Positions 43,836 to 56,608 of a stretch of DNA of 64,000 nt are shown in pieces. The stretch is from Pholiota molesta (taxonomy: Eukaryota; Basidiomycota; Agaricomycetes; Agaricales; Strophariaceae), in assembly GCA_014925825.1 (NCBI GenBank), contig JACGCK010000024.1, forward strand, positions 372,001 to 436,000, written 5' to 3'. The translations under genes and the position numbers were made by a program. How positions within the stretch are numbered: position 1 is the first letter of the stretch; each line of letters starts with the position of its first letter. A model generated the notes under the pieces. It made no database searches and was not told the origin of the DNA. It was given only the letters and a program-made list of their open reading frames with translations.

Positions 43836-46140
43836 CTTGATCGTTTTGGCTGGAATGTTATAGCCTGCGAAGAATAAATAAATGTTTGAGAAGGATTTTT
43901 TCTAAAATGCCGATGTGCTATGTAGTAAATATACCCTGTGTGTGTTTATGAGCGAGTTGAATTGATTTCTACGCTTGTATTTTCCCCGTTATTCTCCGAG
44001 TTTGTACAGAAGATCACAGTAAATGTGTCCAGCGAAATCAAACCTCCTTCATTGCATCAACAATATCAACATCGGCGTGATGTGTCAATAATATGTTCTC
44101 CTAGATCACTACTTCTCTATCCCAAGTACTTGCGCTGGCCGAGGAAGAAAAGGCTCCGAAAGACGAGAGGAAATTGTTCATGAATCTCCATCACCATAAC
44201 TCAACGATGAACCATCAATTTGTTCGATTTCGATGAAGCAGTCGGTAATTTTCACTTCGCGCGTATGCTGTGAGCATCCTGACGCCCCGTAGCTCCATCG
44301 CATACCATCGTAATGCGCCTCCGAGACAGTTTGACAAATTCCCTGATACGAGCAAAATCCCTGATACGAGAAAGGACCCGCTAGGTGCTGAGCAGATGAG
44401 TCAATGATACCAATGGATAGAGATCTGATGATGGCGCCTTCCTTAACCTGGTTGCTGAGAGAAACAAGATATTGGATGGTGAAGCAAGAGACATCGTCAA
44501 GTCGACGACTCTGAGTGGAGGTCGAATTGGGTAGAGTGATTCAGATGTTGGTGATTACTATTTCGAAGTGTCCACCAGTCTCAGAAGAATGTTTATGCAG
44601 GTGGGATGCAGATGCAAACCATGAAAGGCAGTTGGAGATGAGCTGGTTCCACATGATGTGAGCAAGAGGGGAGCAAAGTGAGAATGAAGCGCCTGGGATG
44701 CATGCCACGCGACTCGCCAATGGAACGGAGTTCTAAAGTGATATTATGTCGTAGACTTTACAGCTGCACATCTATTCCATTTTATTTCAAGGCTGTAGCC
44801 TCTTTTTCCCCCGGAAATTTCGGGTATAAGGTATATGGAGAACCGTGGTATACATCTTGATTGTAATTTAATTACCAATATTGAGGTGCAAGAGTGAAGG
44901 AGATAGATATATCCCATCGCCTTACACGAAACCTTTTTATATAGGGTCTACGTGGACTATGCTGTGTATTTTATGTTAAATGCAAGGGTGTCATATAACG
45001 ATCTATATGTCAAGGCCATGCCAATGATGGTATGCGTTTGGGGAAGAGGTGTACCTTTTAACACTAATGCGGTATCTTGAATGACGATAATATGTTCGCC
45101 ACAATATTAGGCAAATGATGTACGAGCCAAGAGTGTTTTACAACGGCGGAAACAGATGCAAATGCAGAAGAAGGCTGTTGTCGTATGAAAAAAGACGGAT
45201 AGATGGGTCCGGAGGCAGTTTTATTGGGGTGTCAGAGAAAGAGCCAAGAAAATTGGAAATCTACACATATCCTGTGCATGAGCGTGTGCAAGATATAAGA
45301 CAGAGTCACCCCGTCACCAAGTCAATCTGAGTATTTATGTCTGTCGAACAGCGCCATATGAGGATATGAGGCGGATCATTTTCTCGGCTGAAACTGAGAT
45401 TTACGCTGTCTAAACCCATTCGCTCCAAAACGCAGAGGCTTGAACCTCCGAGGATCGTTGGGGAGATTGCGGGTGTAGAAATCAAGCGTTCTCAGTAAGA
45501 GGACAACGATATGATCATTTCATTTTGTGCTTGACGATTGAAATTATCCGCGGAAACATATGCCAGGGGAGATAGATCCCTAATGAAGGCAAGAAATAAG
45601 ATTTCCGATGACAGACCTGGAAGCACAGGTTTGTTGCGAGCGTCAGGAATAACAGATAAGACAGATGTGTCCAGAGGCGGGAGAGCACAGCACAGAGGTG
45701 TGCAGGGGCGGCATGCAAAATCAAGTCTTCGCAACCGATGATCCTGTTCTTGTTGGCAGATACAAAATATCCCTGTGGAGTTCCCCGTATCAATCGTAGA
45801 TATATCGGAAAACGTTGGACGTTTGAACAGCGTTAGTTTTGACCAGTGCCACAAAACATGGCATTTTTGCGGATCATCCGTTCAAAGCACAGAACGGCGG
45901 CTCTTGATAGACAGATACAGATACAAGGTTCTCCATATAGAGCATAATGGGTAAGAAACAAGAGTCGTTCAGCTGAAAATTGGCTAGACGAGGTGTTGAT
46001 GGTGGTGTTGGTGCAAGACAAGGACGACTGCGTTGACACCAAGTCTACCACGAGGCTTTTGCCAATCATAAACAAACACAGATTTTTTATTGGCCGGGCG
46101 CTTTTGGTCGCTCGACGTCGTCCAAACCATCGTGCTCACT
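43836..46140. other. Intergenic between GST4 and the ribosome-biogenesis gene
   Basis: About 2.3 kb. Minus-strand frames at 45376-46075 include a stretch with coding-like composition (YTRNLPNDPRRFKPLRF, ending at a TGA near 45376), but I could not join it to an upstream exon. No RNA gene is seen; the phrase gcttgaacctcc (45439-45450) resembles a tRNA T-arm, but the rest of a tRNA is missing. Confidence 0.4.
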
Positions 46141-47878
46141 ATGTCTAAAGGAGATCAACTCATCGACGACCATGTTTCTTTGCAACAATGCCGGAAGGCA
46201 GTAGAGGCACTACACTCTCACGAACTCAAGAAGAAGGAAAAGTTTGACGAGGGCCAACTTCTTCCCGGGAAAGAACAGAACCTATGGCTCAACGTCACAG
46301 TGAAGACCATTCCTCCTGGCCACAGACTAAAACCAGTCAAAATGTACGTTGTTGGTGTGTCACTAGGATGGAAATAATCGAATAAAATTTGCGTTTTCAG
46401 TCCCATCGTCTACCCTCTCGTCGATCCTCGGACAACCCCAGTGTGTTTGATCACGAAGGACCCCCAACGCGAATATAAGGATCTTCTGGAGACACACAAT
46501 ATCAAATTCATCTCGAGAGTTGTCGGATTGGAGAAGTTGAAAGGAAAGTTCAAGCCCTTCGAGGCGCGGAGAATGTTGTTGAAAGAAAACGGATTGTTCT
46601 TGGCGGACGAGCGAGTTACACCTCTGTTGCCCAAGTTGTTGGGATCAAAGTGGTTCGAGGCTAAGAAGTGAGTATCGGACCTCATTTTATGCTCGCAATT
46701 GCTTATGAATTTATAGACAGCCCATTCCGGTTTGCCTTACTCGGAAAGATCTGAAGGGAGAGCTCGAACGCGCTATTTCTTCAACCTACATGAATCAAAA
46801 CCAGGGAACTTGCACGTATGTCCTCTGCGTTGTTATATATTATGATCCTTCTCATCACCTTTGCATTAGATCCATTAAAGTCGGCAAAATGTCCCAAACC
46901 CCCTCCCAAATCGTCGATAACATCAAAACTGCCCTTCCTGCCATCGCCAAAGCCATCAAGGGCAACTGGGACAACATCCAGAGTCTGCATATCAAGACTA
47001 ACTCAAGCGCTAGCTTACCCGTTTGGTCATGCATCCTCGACGACACGGAGGGTGGAAGGTGGCATGGTCTCCAGGCAGAAGCTGACGACGATGAAGACGT
47101 AGAGATGGACGGGGAAGACAATGGTTCGGAGGGGGAGGAAGAAAAACCCAAAAAAGCTGCTGTTTCCAAAGGCAAGAAGCGCCCTTCGAGTTCGGACGAG
47201 GAGGAGGAAGTGGAAGACAAGCCTAAGAAGAAGTCGAAAGCTGCCGATGGTACGAAAAGCGATAAAGCGAAGGCCTCTTCCACACCCGCCAACCCCACCA
47301 AATCAGCAGTGGACGCAGCGCCATCTCAATCCAAAAAGCGGAAACTCGCCGAGTCATCTGATACCCCCGCGAAGGCCGATTCCGCATCCGTCGCTTCCCT
47401 CTCCGCCGGCAAGAAGACTAAGTCTGCTGCGACCGTCCAACCACATGTCCCTGCAGAGTCGGCGTCGAAGACTTCCCCATCCGAACCAGCCAACAAAAAG
47501 AAGAAGAAAGCTCTAGAATCCGCATCACCAGCACCGACCGTCGATGCTCCGTTAAAGAAGAAAAAATCAAATCAGGCGGAACCTGCGGACTCAGCGCCTG
47601 CAAAGAAAACGCCGTCGACTACCGATGTCGCAGCGTCCGTAGCAGGGAAAGATAAATCCGGCAAGGAGAAGAAGAAAATTTCACGCTTACCCGAGGTCGC
47701 CTCATCTGACTCGCCTGCGGCTTCGGGAAAAGTCGCGAAGTCATCTCTCTCCAAGGACGAAATGAAGCAGAAACGCAGTGCTGGTACGGGTGAAAAGAAA
47801 AAGGAGCTTGTTCTGAAGGCGAAAGGAGGAAAGAGCGCGAAGAACGCTGTGCTTGGAAAAAAGGTCGGCCAAGAATAA
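46141..47878 (+). CDS. Ribosomal L1-domain protein, Utp30/Cic1 (RSL1D1) type
   Basis: Predicted 525-residue nucleolar protein that would bind pre-rRNA or pre-ribosomal particles, as the yeast L1-fold factors Utp30 and Cic1/Nsa3 do. Exons: 46141-46343, 46401-46667, 46717-46815 and 46870-47878. The L1-like domain covers about residues 1-250: NLWLNVTVKTIP, KPVKIPIVYPL, TKDPQREYKDLLE, VVGLEKLKGKFK, ADERVTPLLPKLLG and KVGKMSQTPSQIVDNI are typical pieces. Residues from about 285 to the end form a long tail of acidic and Lys/Ser/Ala-rich repeats (KKKKK, DEEEEVE), likely disordered and nucleolus-targeting. Which of the two yeast proteins is the orthologue cannot be settled by eye. The ATG at 46141 opens MSKGDQLIDDHVS in a good context. 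Confidence 0.9.
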
Positions 47879-48239
47879 CTGGGCGACTGACATCATTGCC
47901 TAGACTCTGTGCATCGCCTTCTCTTCATCTATTTCTTCTACTTATATTCGTTCCTAGTTCTGTTTGCTTCTTCCCAAGTACAGTCATACCAGTCACTAAG
48001 AGAAAGCAGTAACTATTGTCGAATTTGGACTACAGTGTGTGAAATGACTTACGAACCGGCTTCCGGCAATCACTCGACCGGCGACTTCTCTATAAGTATA
48101 CGAAGTCTCCATTAACCACGTCAAAATCTTCGTTGTCAATTACCATCCTCTATAGGCTGTGCATCCCCACTCTGTTTACGGGAATAACCACGATTGCTTG
48201 TCGTAATATCGACCAACTAAACAACCCTGCGAAGATAAG
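47879..48239. other. Intergenic, no gene seen
   Basis: 3' flank of the L1-domain gene and promoter region of the hydrolase. Nothing specific. Confidence 0.5.
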
Positions 48240-49524
48240 ATGGCAGACCGCGCCTCAACCAAGCTCTACATACAACACCCCACGGAACCTGATATCAAGT
48301 TGGTGGGTATCCTGGAACAGCTTGAGCCGTCGAAACCAACTCAGGGCCGGAAAATTGCACTAGTACGACCATCCTCCATCCTAGTATGATCGGTGTATCA
48401 GCGCTAATGAACGCGTATTTTATGATAGATTCTGCATGGCACGATGGGGTCAGTATATCTCCGTATCTCCGTAAACGAGAGCGCTGAGTTGAACGAAAGG
48501 CTCCATCTTCCAGGCACAAAGACTACTTGTTTCAACGGCGCCTGGCTGTAAAGTTGCCCTTGGATTCGTTCCGATTCGACTTTCGGTGAGTGATGAAAAA
48601 TTATTTTGTTCGCCTGAAAAGTCATTCTTCTACTTCTCGTCTATTGTTGGTTACCTGTCATTGCATTGATTTCTGACTCATCCTAAGAGGTAATCACGAA
48701 ACCGGCGGCGTATGGAAGCAGGGAGCGCTAGCCGATGACCTGGTGGACCTCCAAGCAGTCGTCGACTATCTCAAGCAGACATATGGATACGTTATTGAGT
48801 TGCTCGTGGGTCATTCCCGCGGCTCCGTCGTTGCCTTCCGATGGCTAGCGACAACGGGCGATGGCCGAAAGGTTGGCGCTTTTGTCAACGCCTCGGGGCG
48901 TTACAGAATGGCGGTATGTATCCCCTCTTCGTCATCTCCATTGCTGCGGTAATGAAAGAACAATGCTCATACACGTCTGTTAGAAAATTACAGGTAATTT
49001 GGACGATCTTGATATTACATTTGTGAATTGGACTTCTGATCGTCTCCGTTCTCAGAATCGCCTGCGGGGACTGTTTGGAGAGAGCACTTCGCGAAACATG
49101 GATTCTATACTTGGAATGTCACAGTGGCCAGACAAAAGATTGTCGCGAAAATCACCCCCGAGGATCTTCAAACTTTTGTGAACTGGGATACATCATTCGT
49201 CTGGGACCAGTTTCCGCCAGCTATTGATGTTTTAACTCTACACGGGCTTTCCGATAAGACTGTGCCACCGTACGTGTCTTAAAAACACCCGTGGAAGCGG
49301 CTAATGGATTTTTTTTCAGTTTTGATGCACTGATCTATGCTAGGGCCTTGGGAAATCGGTCACCTGGGACTCACACATTGCATCTTATGGAGGATGCCGA
49401 CCATAATTTTACTGGCCGTCAGGACGACGTGGTTGATGCTATTCTTCAGTGGTGGGAACAGCGCGAACGAGGCGAGATATCGAAGACAGGGATATGGGTC
49501 GGTGATATCAAAGGAAAACTATGA
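48240..49524 (+). CDS. Alpha/beta hydrolase (serine aminopeptidase S33-like)
   Basis: Predicted 289-residue hydrolase of unknown substrate. Exons: 48240-48362, 48429-48448 (20 nt), 48514-48585, 48688-48913, 48984-48993 (10 nt), 49056-49269 and 49320-49524; 870 nt in total. The oxyanion-hole motif LHGTMG is followed by FRFDFRGNHE; the nucleophile elbow GHSRG places Ser115; the acid is Asp217 (GLSDKTVPP) and the base His250 (DADHNF). No signal peptide is seen, so it is probably cytosolic. The fold and order match the fungal cytosolic hydrolases usually annotated as S33-like. The 10-nt exon between RYRMA and SPAGTVW is required for frame. Intact catalytic triad. Confidence 0.9.
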
Positions 49525-52500
49525 TCCTCGTTTACTTTTTTATCCCTTAGATTTTTAGAGATCTTAACTTAGCAGCTATACATGGTTGCAATTTAGCGAT
49601 GGAAGTGTCAATAACAAGGTACATATTTCTTATCACGTTGGCAAGGATGCGTTTGATAGGCCGTAGATGACCGCGAGCGCTAAGTTTGTTTCTTTATATG
49701 TAAATCGACAACGCGACACTAAAAATCGCCCCTGAAAGGGTACGATCTTTGATTGTGATGATGCATTCAATTCATATTTGGAGATACTCGTATTAATCTC
49801 CGTCTCCGACATATCTTCTCCGAGCTTGTTGCGTCTAATTTGAGGTCCTGGTGCCATGTATGACCGTGAAAGTCCTGGAAACATTCCACAAAAATTGGCA
49901 GACATCTACCCTTGTCTCTTCCCGCACATACTCTGGGTCTCGGGTTTGCATGTCGCGATCGCGGAATATGCCTTTCGTTTCCAATGTGGCTTACTGACCA
50001 TCAATCCTGTCCTAATCTTCCACCGGTGATGAACACGTCGTAGGAGACAGACTGCATACGTGTGCACATCTTATTTACGTTGTGAATTGTCATGGCCTTC
50101 TATCAACCATAAGTTTGATCATCTCCACATCGTAGATTCGTATTCAATAGACACGAATTGAATGATATATAAATTAAGTATTGCAAGGAAGCTCTCCAAT
50201 ATAATTGAAGAGCTATGTAAATGGGTCCTGGGATCGGGGAAGGTTTTAGGAATACATGGTTAAAGTTAACTACAGGAGCATTAAGGCGACGAATCGCAGT
50301 GGAAGCTAGTGTGGTGAATGGAAGAATAAATAAGTAAAACAATGCTGTTGAGGAAGAAACGAAGCAGTGGTGTGTCGGAAGTCGAGAATGGTTGTGATAA
50401 ATAGTATGCTACATGATAAATCCAGTGGTTAGAAGCCCGTCGCGTCCGTTGAATTGAGTTGGTCTCTAAAGGTTCGTAGCTGCCTGCCTGCCTGCCTGCC
50501 CTTCTTCTTCTCCTCCTTTCTCTTTCTCCTCGATAATTAGACTTCGCAACTCTAAGCCGCGGATTATTAGTGCCATTGGGCGGATTAATAGAAGTACGGT
50601 GGTGGTGGTGCACAGGTGGTGGTGATGGTATAGCCCGCGGATTAGTGGCGGGGTGATACACATTGAATACAGCGCGCGCGAGATCGCGTTGTCATTTGCA
50701 TGGGACGTGTTTATAGGCGTAGTGGCGATTAGGTCGGAGAAGGTGATGCTTTTGACAACGAGGTCTGCGATAAAATTGCGTCCCATGTTTAGAAGAATAC
50801 GGCTCCCGTCGAAGATGCTCCGCCCTTGACTGTAGTGGACGAGCTCGATCCCCAGAGGGTTTGCCAGTACCGTTATTTGATTGACCGCTCATGTTTATGA
50901 AGAGGTGTTGGTGTTGGCGATTAATGTATGTGATGGTGAGTGGTAGTGGCAGGTGATGAGCTGCGAAGTGTATTCGACAGCTGGGGTTGGTAGATATGAG
51001 GCTTGGAAGATAATGAAGAGTCATTGGAGGACATCCCGCCTCCCTTTTATAAGAAACTGGGACCGCAGTTTCAGAATTAGGAACGGATTGGCCATAATTG
51101 ACTCGAATTGGGATAGAGCTGGAAACGGGGCCGTTCTAAGTGTAAGCGTAAGCTCACTCTCACGAAGTATAGAGTTGATCACGGTGTGAATTGCCTAGTT
51201 TGCGATTAAAATGGATCTTGATAGTGATTGCGGCAACGACTCGACCGCCCAGAACAAGGGGAATCGGCCGTATCTGCACGGTTTCAACAATTCGAAATAT
51301 GGAGTAACATCTTTTCGCTGCCGATTATGCCTCAGTTAGGCAACTTTCAGCCTCTCACAGATGTCTAAATCCTGGCCACTAGGTGACAGCATTGCACTAT
51401 GTTCCTAACAATCGGCATGTTATCTCAGCTACGAGCTCATCAGGCACCCACAAGACGCAGCACAGCCGCCTCAGCGCACTTCAGCAGGTGACCATCACCG
51501 CCAGCCACGGAATGACTCGAAAACATATACGACTGAATTTTCTGCCTTTATCCAAGCCTTATTATCCGCTGACCACTACCAGTACCATCAATAGTCGGTC
51601 CCAATCCTCTCCGGTCGCTAATAATCGACCTCAAACCGGAAGTATCAATACTGTGCTGTGCTGAAAAGAGGTGTGCACATACGGTTGCTTCCTTCAAAAA
51701 TATGACTCGACGTCATTATCTTCTGTTTGGAAATCCTTCAATTACAACGATAATCACATATGATATCTACTTCTGCTAAATGATGAGCACAGTGTCTTCT
51801 AGAAGACAAATTGTTGTTCGTGCGTCGAGGCGCGGCGGTGTGCGCTGAAACGAAGCTATGCAGATGTCACGGTCGCCTCAAGTCCTCAGCTCCATATCAG
51901 ATATCTCCCTTGAAATTCCCGAATATACCTTGACTCGGAACTGTTCCATCCATCCATATATGCGCCCATCTATCTAAAGGAGCCTTTTGATTTCTGTGAG
52001 CGTCATTTCTCATCAGTTCGGGTTTGTGGGTGTGCCCATCTCGGCGGCTTTCTCCGCCGCAGACATCAATACGTATGTAGCACAATACGTTTTCAACGAT
52101 GAGCCTGAATACCCATTGGATCTACAAGTCGCTGCGCAGCGAAACAATTTTTTACGCAGAAACTTTTTTTTGTGAGAAAATTGTGGACTTTGGCAGGCAT
52201 CAACTTCTGGTATCATTATCAAAACCAAAATCAGTCTCTCATGTCTTTTGAGCCTGTCTGAGTAGTTCCAATATCGAACTGTCATCTTATTTTTTTTATA
52301 CTATTCTCCTCCTAGGCAACGCCTCCAATACATCTTTTCCGGTCGAAGGTCATAGAAACCGCTTACCGTTACGGACCCACTTTCCATGTGGCATCCGAAT
52401 GAGGAATGTCATTCTTCCGATTGTCTTCTCTGTCAAGGTACTACCGCAGTGACCGGTAAAGCTCATAGATAACGTGGTCTACTCTCTCCAAGTCGGCTAC

Positions 52501-55148
52501 TCTTCCAAAGCTGCCAGGGACGACAATATTGCCGCGAAAGCTGCGGCAGCAAGCAAAGCGATATCTACCTCGAGCCCTCACAAAATCTAACACTTCCGCT
52601 GATTTCTTGAACGCTTCAGAGAGAGATTTCGGCATACTGTGGGACTTCGGCAAGCCTTCATCGTTGCGCAACTCCCACCTTCATTCCATCATTCGCTCCG
52701 TTTACGGACCGATAATCAATCCCTCGAATTCGAGTGAGAGAGTTTACGTCTTGAATGGCACAGATGTTCACGGAAATAATTGCCCGACGAAAGTCCCCGC
52801 GAGTCTTCTGCTTCTTCCCTGTGGGTCATGTCTGAGATAATAAGGTAGTGAGTGCGGCCTCGTGCTGCCTGACCGTCAGTCCGACCCGGAGAGAAGGTGG
52901 CTAACCCCACATGAGGTCCCTTTTCCTTAGTCATTGCTCGGAGCCTCGCAACGATTTGAACTGGGTTGCATCTGCAATTATGATTTAAATTCGAAGAAAT
53001 AGTACCGCCACCACTTCCCATCTCCAGCGAGATGCGTTTCAGTATCCAGATTTTACGCCGCCATCAACCATCTTATCATCCAGGAATGCTTAAAGGCCAG
53101 TATGCCCGCTGGGCGCTTCAAAGGACGGCCTCGTCTTCTTTCCATGATCTTCGCGGACAAAGAAACTGAAACGCTGAAGCCACAACGGCTTTACTTTTTA
53201 TGTTGCGGTGCGCCACAATCATCACGACTTAATCATCGCATAGGCAATGTAATTAGAGCAATGAGCCACTTCAAAAAAACTTTATCCTTCAGTATTATCA
53301 AGACATGGGCTTGGATGGCATACGCGTCGCCTCTACTGGAGCTTCGACCGTCAGTGCCATTAATAGCTGATCGATGATCTCGTAACTGGATGAGCTCATG
53401 ATACCTTGCTTCGCGGAGGCCAAACTGGATATTCTGAAAAGAGGTAGATTCTCATGGTAAAGACAGAATCTACCAAAACACTTTAGCTACAAAACCGCTA
53501 GTCGCCGCGGGGGCGGAGATTACGGGAAAATGTTAGAACGGCGGTCGTCCATGCTTCTTGGATGTGTCTGAGAACTTCTGTCTTTTTTCTATCTCTGATC
53601 ATCCCGATTAACCCACCGTGCGAGCCCAGCCATCTTTGAGAGCGCACTTCTGGTCTTTATTATAGCGATCAGATAGCTTCGGCTATAGGCCGTAGAGTCT
53701 GTATGATACCCTAAAATACGTGCTTAGTATGTTGTCTGTAAGCTGATGATAACTCGGGATGATCAGAAATAACCTCTATGGCGTTCAGTGACAGAAATAA
53801 CCACCCGATCTGCCTCACGTGGTGATTTTTACAGCAGATAGAGTTTACTTCTCGGGACACCCAATTAATGGGTCTTGGCGGAGAAAAAACTCTGCTCTAT
53901 TTATCTAGATGCGGGCTACATATTTCGCAAAATGCATTGTATCTTAAGCTGTAGCTCTGTATGTAAAATACAGCTGTCAGACTGGAAGTATTCCATGCAA
54001 TGTCATTCAATGTCGCTTCTTACTCTGCAGCCACGAAGGCCAATAATATATGCCTAGGCACATTAAAAGGCAATGACGTGCCATAATCAAGAACTATAGT
54101 GAATAGATCAATGCGACACCCTTGACTCCATTTCACCAACGGAGAATTCCTCAATGATCTAAGAATACACTACAGCAATCAAGATCCACCGTCAATGATG
54201 GATGTAAGACCTCAAAGGCCTCAAGCGGAGTTGTGTCCAGCTCGCAGATTCTACTGAAGCTCTTCATATGAAACAAAATCTTCTCCGCGCCCGGACAACC
54301 CATTTGTTTACAAGCTACGAAACGCGTCCGATGTACATCCGAAAGGTATCTGCATCATGATTGTTATGAGCGGGCTCATCTCTCCAACACATCGTCATAA
54401 GCATGATATATCATGTTCCTAGTACCAGTGGCATAAAGCGGCCATGATACTTAATAGTCTGGGTCTGGACCCTGACAGCAATGGTGATCTTTATTTAGAA
54501 ATGACAAGCGCCCATCAAAACCGTAGGAAATTGGAGAAAACTCTAGGCGAAACTCGAAGGCATTTAACTCCTCTCTGATTAAAATGGAGACCAAATGAAC
54601 TTGAAATGAACATGCATCCTGGACTTTCCTGGATTCTCATGAATGAGCAGTTGACAAGGGACAGTGAGATTGGCAAAGCCGATTATGGCAGTCATAGATT
54701 TAGCTTCCGTGCAGAAATGCTACCAAGTCAGGTACTTAAAGTATACAACACTGGATACGCCCTGGAAATCAATCAACATGAAGGCAAAAAGTATCCTGGC
54801 CGTCAGATCCGTCAGAGCGCCGCGAGGTCGAAAATCCTTAAACAACCGATCATGATCAGAGAGCGGTGACTGCACCCCATATATCAGGTACGTTGATTGC
54901 ATATTAAAGTGTCCGACGGGAAGGAGCGGATTTCATGTGTTTCAGATTATATCTTATCAATCCACTCTCGAGTTTTAGAATTCGGGCACATAATATGGGA
55001 TTCTGACCAATGTAATCTAAAATTTATCTACGTCTCGACATACATTATTAATTTCACGTCGGAGTAAGCTTGAACGGTGTATACAAAATTGCGTGGGATG
55101 TGGTGATAATAGAACAGGTTCGATGGTTTATCCAATAAGGTTACAAAA
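49525..55148. other. Gene-poor region
   Basis: About 5.6 kb without a recognisable gene on either strand. Contents: a cctg tetranucleotide run (50484-50501) and a gtggtggtg-rich patch (50597-50630); a 66-codon minus frame at 50692-50892; and minus-strand frames at 52441-52671 with ordinary composition but no partner exons. AT content rises toward 54-55 kb. Nothing resembles a transposon end or RNA gene. Confidence 0.5.
50692..50892 (-). CDS. Small hypothetical ORF
   Basis: 66 codons starting MSGQSNNGTGKPSG, in a fair start context (aaacATGa). Basic, without hydrophobic segments. It does not end in a CaaX box, so it is not a mating-pheromone precursor. May be chance. Confidence 0.2.
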   Translation of the reverse strand: MSGQSNNGTGKPSGDRARPLQSRAEHLRREPYSSKHGTQFYRRPRCQKHHLLRPNRHYAYKHVPCK

Positions 55149-56608
55149 CTAAACCACTTCCACGATAATTTTACCGCTATTCGTCGGTGTCAAATGGTGT
55201 TCGAATTTGACGTTGTTATTTGTGGTCTCACCTGTTTTTGTTTGCCGCCATTTCACGGTGAGCAGCTTGTATATCTGTCCAGTTATATATCTTTCCAGGA
55301 GTAGATTAGACAAGCAATGGTTCGACGAAAAAAGGTAATCGACCTGCCTTATGAATATATGTCCTGATTGGTCCACTACCTGTCTCCCCTGTTATCTTCG
55401 AAAACACCTCGCTTTTGAATCTATAGCAGGTGTAAATAGTACTGAACCCTTGGCAAATAGAACGCATACCTTTTTATGAGATCCGTCTGATATTCAACTG
55501 AGCGGGAACGGAGTGTCGATCCTTCGATGTGAAGGCGCTTATAGAGTATAGGCAAGAGACTGACTTTCTCGACCACGGCGCCTAGCATAATACCGTCGGT
55601 CTCGTTGCCAAATCACCCAAAAATCATAATATGCTCACCACTTAATAAAGCGAGCATCGTCATCCTACCATCCACAGCCATAGTGTCGATGTTTTTGTTG
55701 AAATGGCTCTGGCCGACAAAATCAATGACAACGTTGGCACCTTTGCCATTAGTGATCTGTTTAACGACCGCAGCAAAATCTTCAGTCTTATAATTGGAGG
55801 CATTGGTAGGCCCGTTCGGTAAACTTAGAAGCCAATTAATCTTCTCCTGGGTTGACGTCGTCGCTGTCACGGAACGACTATTACCGAGGAAAACATGGGT
55901 TAGATTGTAAATAAGTAGAATGAATCAACGACTTACGCGCCATATGTACGAGCCAATTGTATGGCTGCGACACCTACACCCGAAGCACCTGCATGAACGA
56001 GGACGTCATCGTTTTCTTTGACATTGCCAATTACGACCAATGCCTGGAAAGCTACGGAATTCCCAGCTCAGTTGACCACTCACATAACGAACGAGTATAG
56101 AAATACCTGTCAAGAACACCTCTGGGATGCTAGCTGCCTCAGCCCACGTCAGATGACTAGGCTTCGGAATGATATGCGTTTCATTGACAGCTATGTATTC
56201 CGCATAAGCCCCCTGTATTGATGTCATCCGAGTGAGCCAAATATTTCGAAGCGCTTAGATCTGACAATCTCTTACACCCCAGCAAGGCCCAGAACTTCAT
56301 CACCGACTCTCCAACTAGACACGTTTTCTCCGAGCAGTGTTATAGTGCCTGAGAATTCCACGCCGAGGATTGTTGATGCCCCAGGTGGAGGTGGGTACAT
56401 TCCCTCTCGTTGACTGATGTCCATTCTGTTCAAGCCGAAAGCCTTGATCTACCACACCAATTCCAGCATCAAAAGCGATGTCTCGTAGATTGCTGGGTCG
56501 CCTTACCTGCACCAAAACCTGTGATGGCTGGAGTGTGGGAGTGGGTGCCTCTCCGATGTAGAGATTCTCGACAGGACCTTTGCCATCTTTGATAAGAACG
56601 GCGCGCAT
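55149..56608 (-). CDS. Quinone oxidoreductase-like enzyme (zinc-independent MDR family)
   Basis: Predicted 334-residue NAD(P)H-dependent reductase of the medium-chain dehydrogenase family, PIG3/quinone oxidoreductase branch. Exons: 56608-56507, 56448-56278, 56212-56107, 56051-55937, 55877-55639, 55581-55470, 55420-55348, 55290-55232 and 55176-55149; 1005 nt. The GroES-like domain has [13 protein letters not shown] and the proline-rich [18 protein letters not shown]. The Rossmann domain shows [19 protein letters not shown], the dinucleotide-binding motif. Later are [22 protein letters not shown] and the usual C-terminal [10 protein letters not shown]. The Cys residues for catalytic or structural zinc are lacking, as expected for this branch. 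The intron after IHK uses a GC donor (AAG/gcaggt), the only choice that keeps frame. Substrate unknown. Confidence 0.88.

Noticed and set aside
45410..45480. tRNA-like T-arm phrase (ggttcaagcc on the minus strand)
   Set aside because: No D-arm, anticodon arm or acceptor stem could be placed around it.
50692..50892. Possible mating-pheromone precursor
   Set aside because: The frame ends HVPCK, without a CaaX box, and no receptor gene is nearby.
52441..52840. Open frames on both strands
   Set aside because: Neither begins convincingly, and no partner exons or family motifs were found.
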